A program made the position numbers and the translations under genes. Positions 1 through 5,535 of a stretch of DNA of 7,543 nt are shown here, in pieces. Source of the DNA: UMGS172 sp045592985 (lineage in GTDB: Bacteria; Bacillota; Clostridia; Oscillospirales; Acutalibacteraceae); NCBI GenBank assembly GCA_045592985.1, contig JAZNVU010000037.1, forward strand, positions 1 to 7,543. Direction: 5' to 3'. How positions within the stretch are numbered: position 1 is the first letter of the stretch; the number at the start of each line of letters is the position of its first letter. Under the pieces are notes generated by a model. It did not search any database and had not been told where the DNA came from. It was given only the letters and a program-made list of their open reading frames with translations.

Positions 1-28
1 ACGTCGGCTTTTTAATTTCTACATATAA

Positions 29-54
29 GGGGATTCGAACCCTGAGATGGTGAG
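29..54. repeat. T-arm-like 26-bp direct repeat, copy A
   Basis: This copy matches copy B at 239-264 in 25 of 26 positions; the single difference is T48 against G258. Read on the minus strand its core is GGGTTCGAATCCCC, which looks like the T stem-loop of a tRNA. The flanking bases do not form an acceptor stem or the other tRNA arms, so this is not a tRNA gene. It may be a tRNA-derived dispersed repeat or a remnant of an attachment site. Confidence 0.75.
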
Positions 55-178
55 GAGCGTTAAGAAAACAGTTCAGTGAACTGTTTTTAGCGACGAAGTG
101 TGAGTCGGGTACTGTTTGCAAGGCAAACGGTCGACGAGCACGAAATACGCGAAGCGGATTTATCCCCAATGGATCACC

Positions 179-217
179 AAAAAATCAGTTACACCTTTGG
201 TGTGGCTGATTTTTTTA
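179..217 (+). terminator. Strong hairpin with T-tract, intrinsic terminator
   Basis: Bases 179-195 pair with 199-216 around a three-base TTT loop: AAAAAATCAG with CTGATTTTTT, two G-T wobbles, then ACACC with GGTGT. The 3' arm runs into seven T residues on the plus strand. The minus strand also carries a T-run after the stem, so it may work in both directions. The gene it would terminate is not visible; it would lie left of the window or in the repeat region itself. Confidence 0.65.
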
Positions 218-238
218 TTATGTTTATTTATTATCACC

Positions 239-264
239 GGGGATTCGAACCCTGAGAGGGTGAG
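239..264. repeat. T-arm-like 26-bp direct repeat, copy B
   Basis: This is the second copy, in the same orientation as 29-54 and 210 bp downstream of it. The match begins at the GGGG and ends at GGTGAG; beyond those limits the flanks diverge (acatataa before copy A, ttatcacc before copy B). A sharp boundary of this kind suggests a discrete repeated unit rather than duplication of a longer segment. Confidence 0.75.
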
Positions 265-306
265 AAACCTTTTATTCTCGGTTAATACTATACTTTAAAA
301 ATTCAC

Positions 307-335
307 TTGACATATATACGTTTCGCATATATATT
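307..335 (+). promoter_or_regulatory. Sigma-A type promoter for the UPF0145 gene
   Basis: A perfect -35 box TTGACA (307-312) is followed after exactly 17 bp by TATATT (330-335), five of six matches to the consensus -10. Transcription should start near 341-343. This matters for gene calling: an in-frame TTG at 307 and an ATG at 340 could be taken as starts, but the first lies inside the -35 box and the second at or before the predicted transcription start. Both are therefore unlikely. Confidence 0.7.
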
Positions 336-375
336 TAACATGTATGAATTTTTTAATGATTGGATTGTGAATGGT

Positions 376-672
376 ATGAAATTATCTTGTACAAGTATCG
401 ACGGCTTTAGACAAATTAAAATGATCAGTGCTCATGCTACATATGGCATAGGTTTATTTACTGGTATGTTTTTTTTGTTCAGCAATTTGTTTGGTGTCAG
501 ATGTGATACTTATGACGAGAAAATCGATATAGCAAAGGATTTAGCAATAGATAGATTAATCAGCAAAGCACAGTCCATCGGTGCAACAGGAGTTATGGAT
601 ATTCACTTCCAAATACATGGAACTACTGTATTTGTATATGGTATTGCATGTGTTGAAAAAAAGGATAACTAA
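376..672 (+). CDS. UPF0145 / YbjQ-family protein (putative heavy-metal-binding domain)
   Basis: From the ATG at 376 this encodes 98 residues, close to the usual 100-110 of the YbjQ/UPF0145 family (PF01906). The N-terminal part aligns with the opening strand of that family. The C-terminal half has its characteristic layout: a helix with alternating acidic and basic residues beginning YDEKIDIAKDLAIDRLI, then AQSIGATGVMDIHF, then a final strand containing GTTVFVYGIACV. Family members are small oligomeric cytoplasmic proteins; a metal-binding role has been proposed from structure but the function is not established. No strong Shine-Dalgarno sequence precedes the start (only a weak GGA at 362-364). 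I chose 376 because of family length and because upstream starts fall in the promoter. One unusual point is a hydrophobic stretch (GIGLFTGMFFLFSNLFG) where relatives carry a more polar segment. The gene is monocistronic, between its own promoter and the 718-754 terminator. Confidence 0.7.
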   Translation: MKLSCTSIDGFRQIKMISAHATYGIGLFTGMFFLFSNLFGVRCDTYDEKIDIAKDLAIDRLISKAQSIGATGVMDIHFQIHGTTVFVYGIACVEKKDN

Positions 673-717
673 AATCAGCATTCCCCTTTGTCTTTATAAC
701 CACCAACAAAACACTAC

Positions 718-754
718 AAAAAACCTGCCGTATCTTAAAGATACGGCAGGTTTT
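718..754 (-). terminator. Terminator of the amino-acid ABC operon (possibly bidirectional)
   Basis: An 11-bp GC-rich stem (724-734 with 740-750) is extended by AAAA/TTTT pairs around a five-base loop. On the minus strand the hairpin is followed by six T residues and begins only four bases after the ATPase stop codon, as expected for an intrinsic terminator. On the plus strand the T-tract is four bases long, so it could also stop transcripts from the UPF0145 gene, less efficiently. Confidence 0.85.
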
Positions 755-758
755 AATA

Positions 759-1556
759 TTAAAGTACTTTCGAAAGAAAATCTTTAAGTCTCGGATTTTT
801 AGGGTTGCCGAAGAACTCTTCGGGGGAAGCCTGTTCCTTAATAATACCTTCATCAATAAATACAATGTTGGTACCAACTTCTTTTGCAAATCCCATTTCG
901 TGGGTTACAACAACCATTGTCATTCCTTCGTTGGCGAGTTCTTTCATAACTTCAAGTACTTCACCAACCATTTCGGGATCAAGCGCACTCGTCGGCTCGT
1001 CAAACAGTAACACTTCGGGGTCCATACAAAGTGCACGAACAATTGCTACACGTTGTTTCTGTCCTCCGGATAGTTTTGAAGGATACTCGTTAGCCTTATC
1101 CTGCAAATCGACCTTACTCAAAAGCTCCATTGCTTTTTTATTGGCAGTTTCCTTTATTTCTTTTGTACTTCTGATGTCCTCAGGATTATAAGGTATCCCA
1201 AACAGTTTTTTCAACTTTGCAATTCTTGAATTTTTGGTTGCAATGTAAACAGGAGCAAGTGTCATATTTTGAATGACCGTTTTATTGTTAAAAAGGTTAA
1301 AATGTTGAAAAACCATACCTATTTTCTGACGGTGAAGGTTTATATCAACACTCATATCAGCCAAATCAACTTCGTGAAAAAACACATTGCCCGATGTCGG
1401 GTCTTCCATGCAGTTAAGGCAACGCAAAAGTGTACTTTTTCCCGAGCCGGAAGGACCTAAGATAACAACGATTTCTCCCTTTTTTATGGAAAGGTCAATA
1501 CCTTTTAAAACTTCTAATTTACCGAAGCTTTTTTTAAGGTTACATACTTCTATCAC
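759..1556 (-). CDS. glnQ: Polar amino-acid ABC transporter, ATP-binding subunit (GlnQ/HisP family)
   Basis: This is the cytoplasmic ATPase that powers the importer encoded upstream in the same operon. All nucleotide-binding motifs are intact: Walker A GPSGSGKST (residues 34-42), Q-loop Gln84, signature LSGGQ (162-166), Walker B VLLFDE (182-187), D-loop SALD (190-193) and switch His219. At 265 residues it is about 25 longer than typical GlnQ (about 240). The extra length lies in the helical subdomain at roughly residues 106-134, a basic and then acidic segment between APVYI and the helix before the signature motif. The start is GTG at 1556, with AAGGAG 11 bases upstream inside the permease gene; the two reading frames overlap by 17 bp, which implies translational coupling. 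The substrate cannot be fixed from this subunit alone. The symbol marks the family, not a proven glutamine specificity. Confidence 0.93.
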   Translation of the reverse strand: MIEVCNLKKSFGKLEVLKGIDLSIKKGEIVVILGPSGSGKSTLLRCLNCMEDPTSGNVFFHEVDLADMSVDINLHRQKIGMVFQHFNLFNNKTVIQNMTLAPVYIATKNSRIAKLKKLFGIPYNPEDIRSTKEIKETANKKAMELLSKVDLQDKANEYPSKLSGGQKQRVAIVRALCMDPEVLLFDEPTSALDPEMVGEVLEVMKELANEGMTMVVVTHEMGFAKEVGTNIVFIDEGIIKEQASPEEFFGNPKNPRLKDFLSKVL

Positions 1557-2250
1557 TTTTTCTCAAGCTCCTTTCCATCAATTTTATAAGCATGCTTATA
1601 ATGAGAACAAGCACAATATAAACTATTGCCATAGCTAAATATGGAATTATGAACTCATAAGAGTTTGTTCCTATGTTGTTGAAAGCTTTATAAAGGTCAA
1701 CCGCACCAATAAAACTAACAATAGAGGTTTCTTTAATAAGCGTTATAAACTCGTTTCCCATGGTAGGTAAAATGTTTTTGACAGCCTGAGGAATAACAAT
1801 TTTCATCATAGAAACGGAAAAACCGAGTCCAAGTGAACGACCGCCTTCCATCTGACCGGGGTCAACCGACAAAATACCGCCACGCATAATTTCGGAAATA
1901 TAGGCACCGCTGTTAAGGCCAAAAACAATAACCGCAACATCAACCGATGGCATTGTTGTTTTCATAAGTGGTAATAAAACATAGTACAATAAAAGCAACT
2001 GCACAACAAGCGGTGAACCGCGAAAAAACGAAACATAAACACTGCAAAAGCCATTGAGAACTCTGGGCAGTCTCTTATATTTCGGCATAACGCGAACAGC
2101 AGCAATCAAGGTTCCTATTATTGTTCCGATAATAAGACCCATAACCGCAATAATGAGGGTGTTTCTCAAACCTTCAAGCATGAGTTTGTATCCGCCATAC
2201 TCAATGAAGTATTTATAAAACACCTCTATTTTTTTATCAAAATTTCCCAT
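1540..2250 (-). CDS. Polar amino-acid ABC transporter, permease subunit (HisM/GlnP type)
   Basis: This encodes a 236-residue integral membrane subunit of the His/Glu/Gln/Arg permease family, which acts as a dimer and contacts the ATPase. The N-terminal helix preceding LRNTLIIAVMGLIIG (residues 28-42) opens the first membrane segment. Other hydrophobic segments lie near 78-96, 101-117, 170-185 and 203-225. The EAA coupling loop, MEGGRSLGLGF through IPQAVKNILP (about 134-162), contains the conserved glycine and the IPQA motif. Length and motif spacing are normal for the family. The ATG at 2250 follows AAAGGA about eight bases upstream. The gene lies 71 bp after the binding-protein gene, with a hairpin in the gap, and overlaps the ATPase start by 17 bp. 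A single permease gene suggests a homodimer, as in GlnP systems. Substrate is not determined. Confidence 0.93.
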   Translation of the reverse strand: MGNFDKKIEVFYKYFIEYGGYKLMLEGLRNTLIIAVMGLIIGTIIGTLIAAVRVMPKYKRLPRVLNGFCSVYVSFFRGSPLVVQLLLLYYVLLPLMKTTMPSVDVAVIVFGLNSGAYISEIMRGGILSVDPGQMEGGRSLGLGFSVSMMKIVIPQAVKNILPTMGNEFITLIKETSIVSFIGAVDLYKAFNNIGTNSYEFIIPYLAMAIVYIVLVLIISMLIKLMERSLRKSDRSM

Positions 2251-2271
2251 AATATGTATCCTTTAAAACAA

Positions 2272-2303
2272 CAAATGCCTCACCGTTTCCGGTGAGGTAT
2301 TTG
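2272..2303 (-). promoter_or_regulatory. Intercistronic GAAA-loop hairpin between binding protein and permease
   Basis: In the minus-strand transcript, 14 paired positions with one A-C mismatch close a GAAA tetraloop (stem arms 2303-2290 and 2285-2272). The hairpin starts 18 bases after the binding-protein stop codon and ends before the permease ribosome binding site. No T-tract follows, so it is unlikely to be a full terminator. By analogy with other binding-protein-first ABC operons, a likely role is to protect the upstream mRNA 3' end or partly attenuate the transcript, so that more binding protein than permease is made. The hairpin is seen; the role is inferred. Confidence 0.65.
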
Positions 2304-2321
2304 CGAATAGTTAAATTAAAA

Positions 2322-3200
2322 TCAGCGGAGAGCGTTGATGGATTCGGTGATAAACTTAGCAGGAGCAGAGTCGATAATTACATAATCGATATTTCCGTTA
2401 AGCATATCCTGAATAGCCAAAGAACCATTCTTGTATCCAACAGTGGTTACAGGAAAACCTTCAAAGTCCCAATCTGCATCGCCCTCGGAATAGAACTGAC
2501 CGGTAGTTCCGTTCTGTACGCCAATCTTCTTAGATTCGTCAAAAGACTTGAGAATTGTTTCAACGTCTTCTACAGTTTTGCAATCCTTAAAGGTCTCATC
2601 GTTGCTCTTAACAATGAGTCTCTGAGAAGCGGTATAGTAAGAGTCGGTAAATGCAACATGTTCTTCACGGTCAGGCTTAATGGTAAGACCTGCCATTGCG
2701 ATGTCGCACTTGTGCTGACCTACAGAAAGGCAAACAGAGTCAAAATCCATATCCTGGATAACAAGTTCCCAACCAAGGTACTCAGCAAATGCTGCTGCAA
2801 TTTCCATATCAACACCGTAATACTTGTCACCTTCGATGTACTCGAAAGGAGCAAACTGAGCGTTGGTAGCAACTACGAGTTGGTCTTTGGAATCATCTCT
2901 TGTTGCGGAAGTTACAGGAGAAGGAGTGCCGTCACCAAAATACTTATCGCAAATTTCTTCATACTTACCGTTTTCTTTAATCTGCTTAATAAACTCGTTA
3001 GCTTTGGTAAGAAGCTCGGGCTGGTCCTTATCAACACCGAAAGCATACTCTTCGTCGGTAAGGTCGATATCGATAACCTTTGCGGTTACAACATCTTTTT
3101 TCTCACCGACATCTGTGCCTTCATCTTTACTACAACCAACCATTGTGCAAATTGCAAACATCATAGCAAAACAAAGAATTAAAGATAATACTTTTTTCAT
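2322..3200 (-). CDS. Amino-acid ABC transporter substrate-binding lipoprotein, circularly permuted SBP_bac_3 fold
   Basis: This 292-residue lipoprotein captures the amino acid outside the membrane and delivers it to the permease encoded next. It has a short basic N-terminus, a hydrophobic signal segment and a lipobox ending MVGC, with Cys23 as the predicted lipidated residue. Ligand-pocket motifs of the GlnH type are present: an aromatic-containing strand ATNAQFAPFEY (111-121), MDF with Phe153, AGLT (170-173) followed by Arg178 for the ligand carboxylate, GTTGQ (231-235), and Asp277 in IIDSAPA. The order is unusual. Residues about 41-89 (KVIDIDLTDEEYAFGV through KYFGDG) match what is normally the C-terminal end of these proteins, and the chain stops at residue 292 just where that segment would usually begin. 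A polar linker (about 89-106) joins the old C- and N-termini. The ATG has a strong SD, AAGGAGG at 3209-3215, eight bases upstream. It is the first gene of the operon. Confidence 0.93.
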   Translation of the reverse strand: MKKVLSLILCFAMMFAICTMVGCSKDEGTDVGEKKDVVTAKVIDIDLTDEEYAFGVDKDQPELLTKANEFIKQIKENGKYEEICDKYFGDGTPSPVTSATRDDSKDQLVVATNAQFAPFEYIEGDKYYGVDMEIAAAFAEYLGWELVIQDMDFDSVCLSVGQHKCDIAMAGLTIKPDREEHVAFTDSYYTASQRLIVKSNDETFKDCKTVEDVETILKSFDESKKIGVQNGTTGQFYSEGDADWDFEGFPVTTVGYKNGSLAIQDMLNGNIDYVIIDSAPAKFITESINALR

Positions 3201-3240
3201 TTATATTTCCTCCTTGGTCATCAAACCTTTATTTGATTGA

Positions 3241-3269
3241 AGTATACCACCTTATGAATAAAAATGCAA
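3241..3269 (-). promoter_or_regulatory. Promoter of the amino-acid ABC importer operon
   Basis: On the minus strand TTGCAT (3269-3264) is followed after 17 bp by TATACT (3246-3241), which is preceded by TG at the extended -10 position. Transcription would start near 3234, giving a leader of about 33 bases to the binding-protein ATG. That leader contains a weak 6-bp inverted repeat (ATCAAA 3220-3225 with TTTGAT 3232-3237) just ahead of the SD, a possible operator or minor structure. No riboswitch or T-box is evident in a leader this short. Confidence 0.75.
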
Positions 3270-3368
3270 GCGTGTTTGTAAATTTTGTAATTTATTACGC
3301 AAAACAGCCGCTTTTGCGGTGTATATTTGCTCATTGTTTGCATAAAACAGACAAAAGAAGGTGATTTT

Positions 3369-3557
3369 TTGAGCCTTATACAATGTGCACTCGACTGCTG
3401 TCATCAGCACGACGGATACTGTCTGCTTGATTCAATCGGTATTGTCAGTTCTGTTAAATCAAACTGCCCTCATTATTCAAAATCAAAAAATGTTTGCAAT
3501 AGCCTCGTGAACGTTGCGGACACCGATAACCGTAACCGAGCCGACATCACCTTTTAA
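3369..3557 (+). CDS. Small cysteine-rich protein, function unknown
   Basis: Translation from the TTG at 3369 gives 62 residues. The start is supported by AAGGTGA (3357-3363), which matches the 3' half of the anti-SD target and lies five bases away. The core is Cys-rich: Cys6, Cys10, Cys11, Cys18, Cys33 and Cys43, with G-Y-C-L-L (16-20) and N-C-P-H-Y (32-36). This CxxxC...GxCxL...CPxY layout resembles small clostridial proteins that databases often mislabel as hydroxymyristoyl-ACP dehydratase; it could bind zinc or an iron-sulfur cluster. That resemblance is from memory. The conserved core ends near residue 41. The last ~20 residues lie in the antisense of the radA 3' end, a 75-bp convergent overlap, and look like an unselected extension. 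No clear promoter is visible; a 7-bp hairpin (3298-3304 with 3312-3318) lies upstream. Codon 1 could also be a TTG at 3327, but it lacks an SD. Confidence 0.5.
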   Translation: MSLIQCALDCCHQHDGYCLLDSIGIVSSVKSNCPHYSKSKNVCNSLVNVADTDNRNRADITF

Positions 3558-4853
3558 CTGTTTCACACACGACCTCGGCACAATGCACCGTGTAAACCCA
3601 AGTCTTGCGGCTTCATTGATTCGTGCAGTTATACGCGACACCGACCTGACTTCTCCCGAAAGGCCAACCTCCCCTATTGCCACAACGTCATCAGGCAACG
3701 GTTTATCGGTTATACCCGAAACAAGTGCCAACGCCACCGACAAATCTGCAGCAGGCTCGTCAAGACGGAGTCCTCCGACGATATTCAGATAAACGTCCAT
3801 AGTCGAAAAGCGGTAACCCAAGCGTTTTTCCAAAACAGCAAGCAGAAGGTTAAGACGGTTAAAATCAAACCCTGTCGACATGCGTCGGGCGTTGCCGTAA
3901 CCTGAGGGTGACACAAGGCTCTGCACTTCTGCCAAAACGGGACGTGAACCCTCCATAACGCAGGAAATACAGTTGCCCGAAACGTTTGTGTTACGTTCAG
4001 AAAGCAGAGCCGCTGACGGATTTTCAACCTCTGAAAGCCCAAAATCGTTCATCTCAAATACGCCGATTTCGTTAGTCGAGCCGAAACGGTTTTTGACAGC
4101 CCTTAAAATTCGGTAGGCATAGTTACGTTCACCCTCGAAATACAGCACGGCATCGACAATATGCTCCATAACCTTAGGTCCTGCAATAGCACCGTCTTTG
4201 TTAACGTGACCAACTATCACCACAGGAATATCAAGGCTTTTGCCAGTTCTTAGCAACAGATTTGTACATTCTCTTACCTGTGTAACACTTCCTGCAGATG
4301 ACTGGATTTCGGCATGTGTCATGGTTTGAATCGAGTCTATCATAACCACATCAGGTTTGTTGAGTTTGATGTACTCTGCAACCGTTTCAACGTCGGTTTC
4401 GGTCATTACAAGCAGACTCTCCCCCTTAACCGACAGTCTTTCGGCACGGAGTTTAAGTTGCTTTGCCGACTCCTCACCCGATACATATAAAACCTTTTTA
4501 TCTTTACAAAAAGTACCGCAAACCTGCATAAGTAAGGTCGATTTGCCGATTCCGGGGTCGCCTGACAACAACACAACCGAGCCTTTTACAAGACCGCCAC
4601 CCAAAACTCTATCCAGTTCGCCGATACCGGTTTTATAGCGCAGTTCATCGGTTGTATCAATATCGTTGACCGAAACAACACCGTCAAAACTTCTCTTGCT
4701 TACCGCCGAAACATAAGTCGACGACTTTGACGTGCTGACGATTTCTTCATTCATGGTGTTCCATGCGCGGCAACCGGGGCATTGACCCGACCACTTGGGT
4801 GCCTCGTATCCACACTCGGAACAAATATAGGTTGATTTAACCTTGGTAGCCAT
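3483..4853 (-). CDS. radA: DNA repair protein RadA (Sms)
   Basis: RadA is a RecA-like, DnaB-type ATPase that drives branch migration of recombination intermediates during DNA repair. From the ATG at 4853 it has 456 residues, the usual family length. In order: a four-cysteine zinc finger CSEC-x10-CPGC (residues 11-28), Walker A GDPGIGKST (98-106), Walker B VVMIDS (169-174), the RadA-specific KNRFG motif (254-258), and a C-terminal Lon-protease-like domain with GEVGLSGEVR (394-403). An in-frame ATG at 4913 would add 20 residues. I reject it because it lies on the predicted -35 box, whereas 4853 has AAAGGGA (4861-4867) seven bases upstream and yields the standard N-terminus. The stop TGA at 3485-3483 lies inside the small cysteine-rich gene on the other strand, and no separate terminator is seen. 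Confidence 0.96.
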   Translation of the reverse strand: MATKVKSTYICSECGYEAPKWSGQCPGCRAWNTMNEEIVSTSKSSTYVSAVSKRSFDGVVSVNDIDTTDELRYKTGIGELDRVLGGGLVKGSVVLLSGDPGIGKSTLLMQVCGTFCKDKKVLYVSGEESAKQLKLRAERLSVKGESLLVMTETDVETVAEYIKLNKPDVVMIDSIQTMTHAEIQSSAGSVTQVRECTNLLLRTGKSLDIPVVIVGHVNKDGAIAGPKVMEHIVDAVLYFEGERNYAYRILRAVKNRFGSTNEIGVFEMNDFGLSEVENPSAALLSERNTNVSGNCISCVMEGSRPVLAEVQSLVSPSGYGNARRMSTGFDFNRLNLLLAVLEKRLGYRFSTMDVYLNIVGGLRLDEPAADLSVALALVSGITDKPLPDDVVAIGEVGLSGEVRSVSRITARINEAARLGFTRCIVPRSCVKQLKGDVGSVTVIGVRNVHEAIANIF

Positions 4854-4860
4854 TATAACT

Positions 4861-4867
4861 TCCCTTT
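4861..4867 (-). promoter_or_regulatory. Ribosome binding site that fixes the radA start
   Basis: AAAGGGA lies seven bases before the ATG at 4853. It decides against the longer in-frame start at 4913, which overlaps the promoter and would add residues absent from RadA proteins. Confidence 0.75.
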
Positions 4868-4884
4868 CAATTTCTGTTATAATA

Positions 4885-4913
4885 ATTGTATCACACAAAA
4901 TATTCGGTTGCAA
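4885..4913 (-). promoter_or_regulatory. Promoter of radA
   Basis: On the minus strand TTGCAA (4913-4908) and TACAAT (4890-4885) are separated by 17 bp, with TG at the extended -10 position (TGATACAAT). The transcription start would be near 4878, giving a leader of about 25 bases. The -35 box begins immediately after the T-tract of the upstream amidase terminator, so radA is insulated from amidase transcription. Confidence 0.72.
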
Positions 4914-4914
4914 T

Positions 4915-4944
4915 AAAAAAATAAAGGCGATTGCTCGCCTTTAT
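4915..4944 (-). terminator. Terminator of the cwlD-like amidase
   Basis: A perfect 10-bp stem (4944-4935 with 4930-4921; core AAAGGCGA/TCGCCTTT) with a four-base loop is followed on the minus strand by a run of six T residues. It lies nine bases after the amidase stop codon. It is retained although the gene it serves has lost its 5' end. Confidence 0.88.
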
Positions 4945-4953
4945 CTGCTACTT

Positions 4954-5535
4954 TTATGTTGTACCTTTGTTTTCGCAAGAGTATCTTATTATCCCTTCAG
5001 CGATTGCCCAGGAAATAGCCTTCTGATACTCCTCGGTTTTTAGTTTTTTAAGGTCTTCCCCATTACTTAAAAAACCACACTCAACGATAACCGACGGCAC
5101 CGTTGCATGGTAAAGCAAATATATGTCTTTCGTTGTTTTCTTCACCACACGGTGATTTAGTGGTTGGAGTGTTTGTTTTACGGCAGTCTGTATTGATTTT
5201 GCAAGTTCTTCTGATCCCTCAGTAACTCCGTAAAACACCTGCGTACCATTAGGCTGAGAAGTTTCAAACTTATTCATATGAATGCTCACAAACAAAGCGT
5301 CAGGATAATTTTGCATGATTTTCAAACGGTTTTTTATATCACTGACCTTTTTTGAACCCGAAACATCCTCGTCTTCCATTGAAAGGTCTGCGTTTCTTAC
5401 AAGCACTGTATTATACCCAAGTGCCCTTAGCACCGCGTCAAGTTTTAGTGCAATTTTAAGATTCAAATCCTTTTCAACAGTACCGTCAGTCGCCACCGCA
5501 CCGCCGTCAAACCCGCCGTGGCCTGAGTTAGCCAA
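4954..5535 (-). pseudogene. cwlD: N-acetylmuramoyl-L-alanine amidase, CwlD-like, 5'-truncated by an insertion
   Basis: This is the 3' part of an Amidase_3 gene. The enzyme cleaves the bond between N-acetylmuramic acid and L-alanine in peptidoglycan; CwlD does this in spore cortex to make muramic-delta-lactam. Counting from the TTG at 5535, the zinc ligands His6 (GHGG), Glu21 (VEKD) and His86 (SIHMN) and the catalytic Glu152 (VIVECGFLSN) are all present, as is the C-terminal GIIRY seen in CwlD. CwlD has about 235 residues; here about 45 N-terminal residues, including the membrane anchor and first strand, are missing. There is no SD before the TTG, an in-frame stop lies five codons upstream, and the residue that should be Asp before GHGG reads Asn-Ser. 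A serine recombinase ends 58 bp away. I infer that integration cut the gene near 5528-5532. The rest of the frame is undamaged, so the event is recent or reversible. Confidence 0.8.

Larger units (their letters stand above)
1..300. other. Non-coding, repeat-rich leader region without a convincing gene
   Basis: I see no credible protein gene in these 300 bases. An open frame can be read on the plus strand from 116 to 298, but it has no ribosome binding site, runs through a terminator hairpin and ends in repeat sequence, so I treat it as spurious. The stretch holds two copies of a T-arm-like 26-bp repeat (29-54 and 239-264), a 10-bp hairpin with a 3-nt loop (arms 65-74 and 78-87), an 8-bp hairpin with an AAG loop (arms 112-119 and 123-130), and a terminator-like hairpin at 179-217. 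The dense secondary structure suggests a dispersed repeat element or a structured transcript rather than a coding region. That interpretation is inference. Confidence 0.6.

Noticed and set aside
29..60. A tRNA gene on the minus strand, suggested by GGGTTCGAATCCCC
   Set aside because: Only a T-arm-like segment exists. No acceptor stem, D-arm or anticodon arm can be drawn around it at either copy, and the T-stem itself has mismatches.
116..298. A 60-codon open frame on the plus strand
   Set aside because: It lacks an SD, runs through hairpins, a terminator and a repeat copy, and its translation has no plausible domain beyond a hydrophobic run caused by the AT-rich T-tract.
2292..3182. A 296-codon open frame on the plus strand opposite the binding-protein gene
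   Set aside because: It is an antisense shadow. The minus strand carries clear lipoprotein and SBP_bac_3 motifs, an SD and a promoter; the plus frame has none.
3298..3319. A 7-bp hairpin (CGCAAAA/TTTTGCG) between the divergent importer operon and the cysteine-rich gene as a regulatory RNA or operator
   Set aside because: The stem is short, alternative pairing (CCGC/GCGG) competes with it, and it is not placed at a promoter box or ribosome binding site, so no function can be supported.
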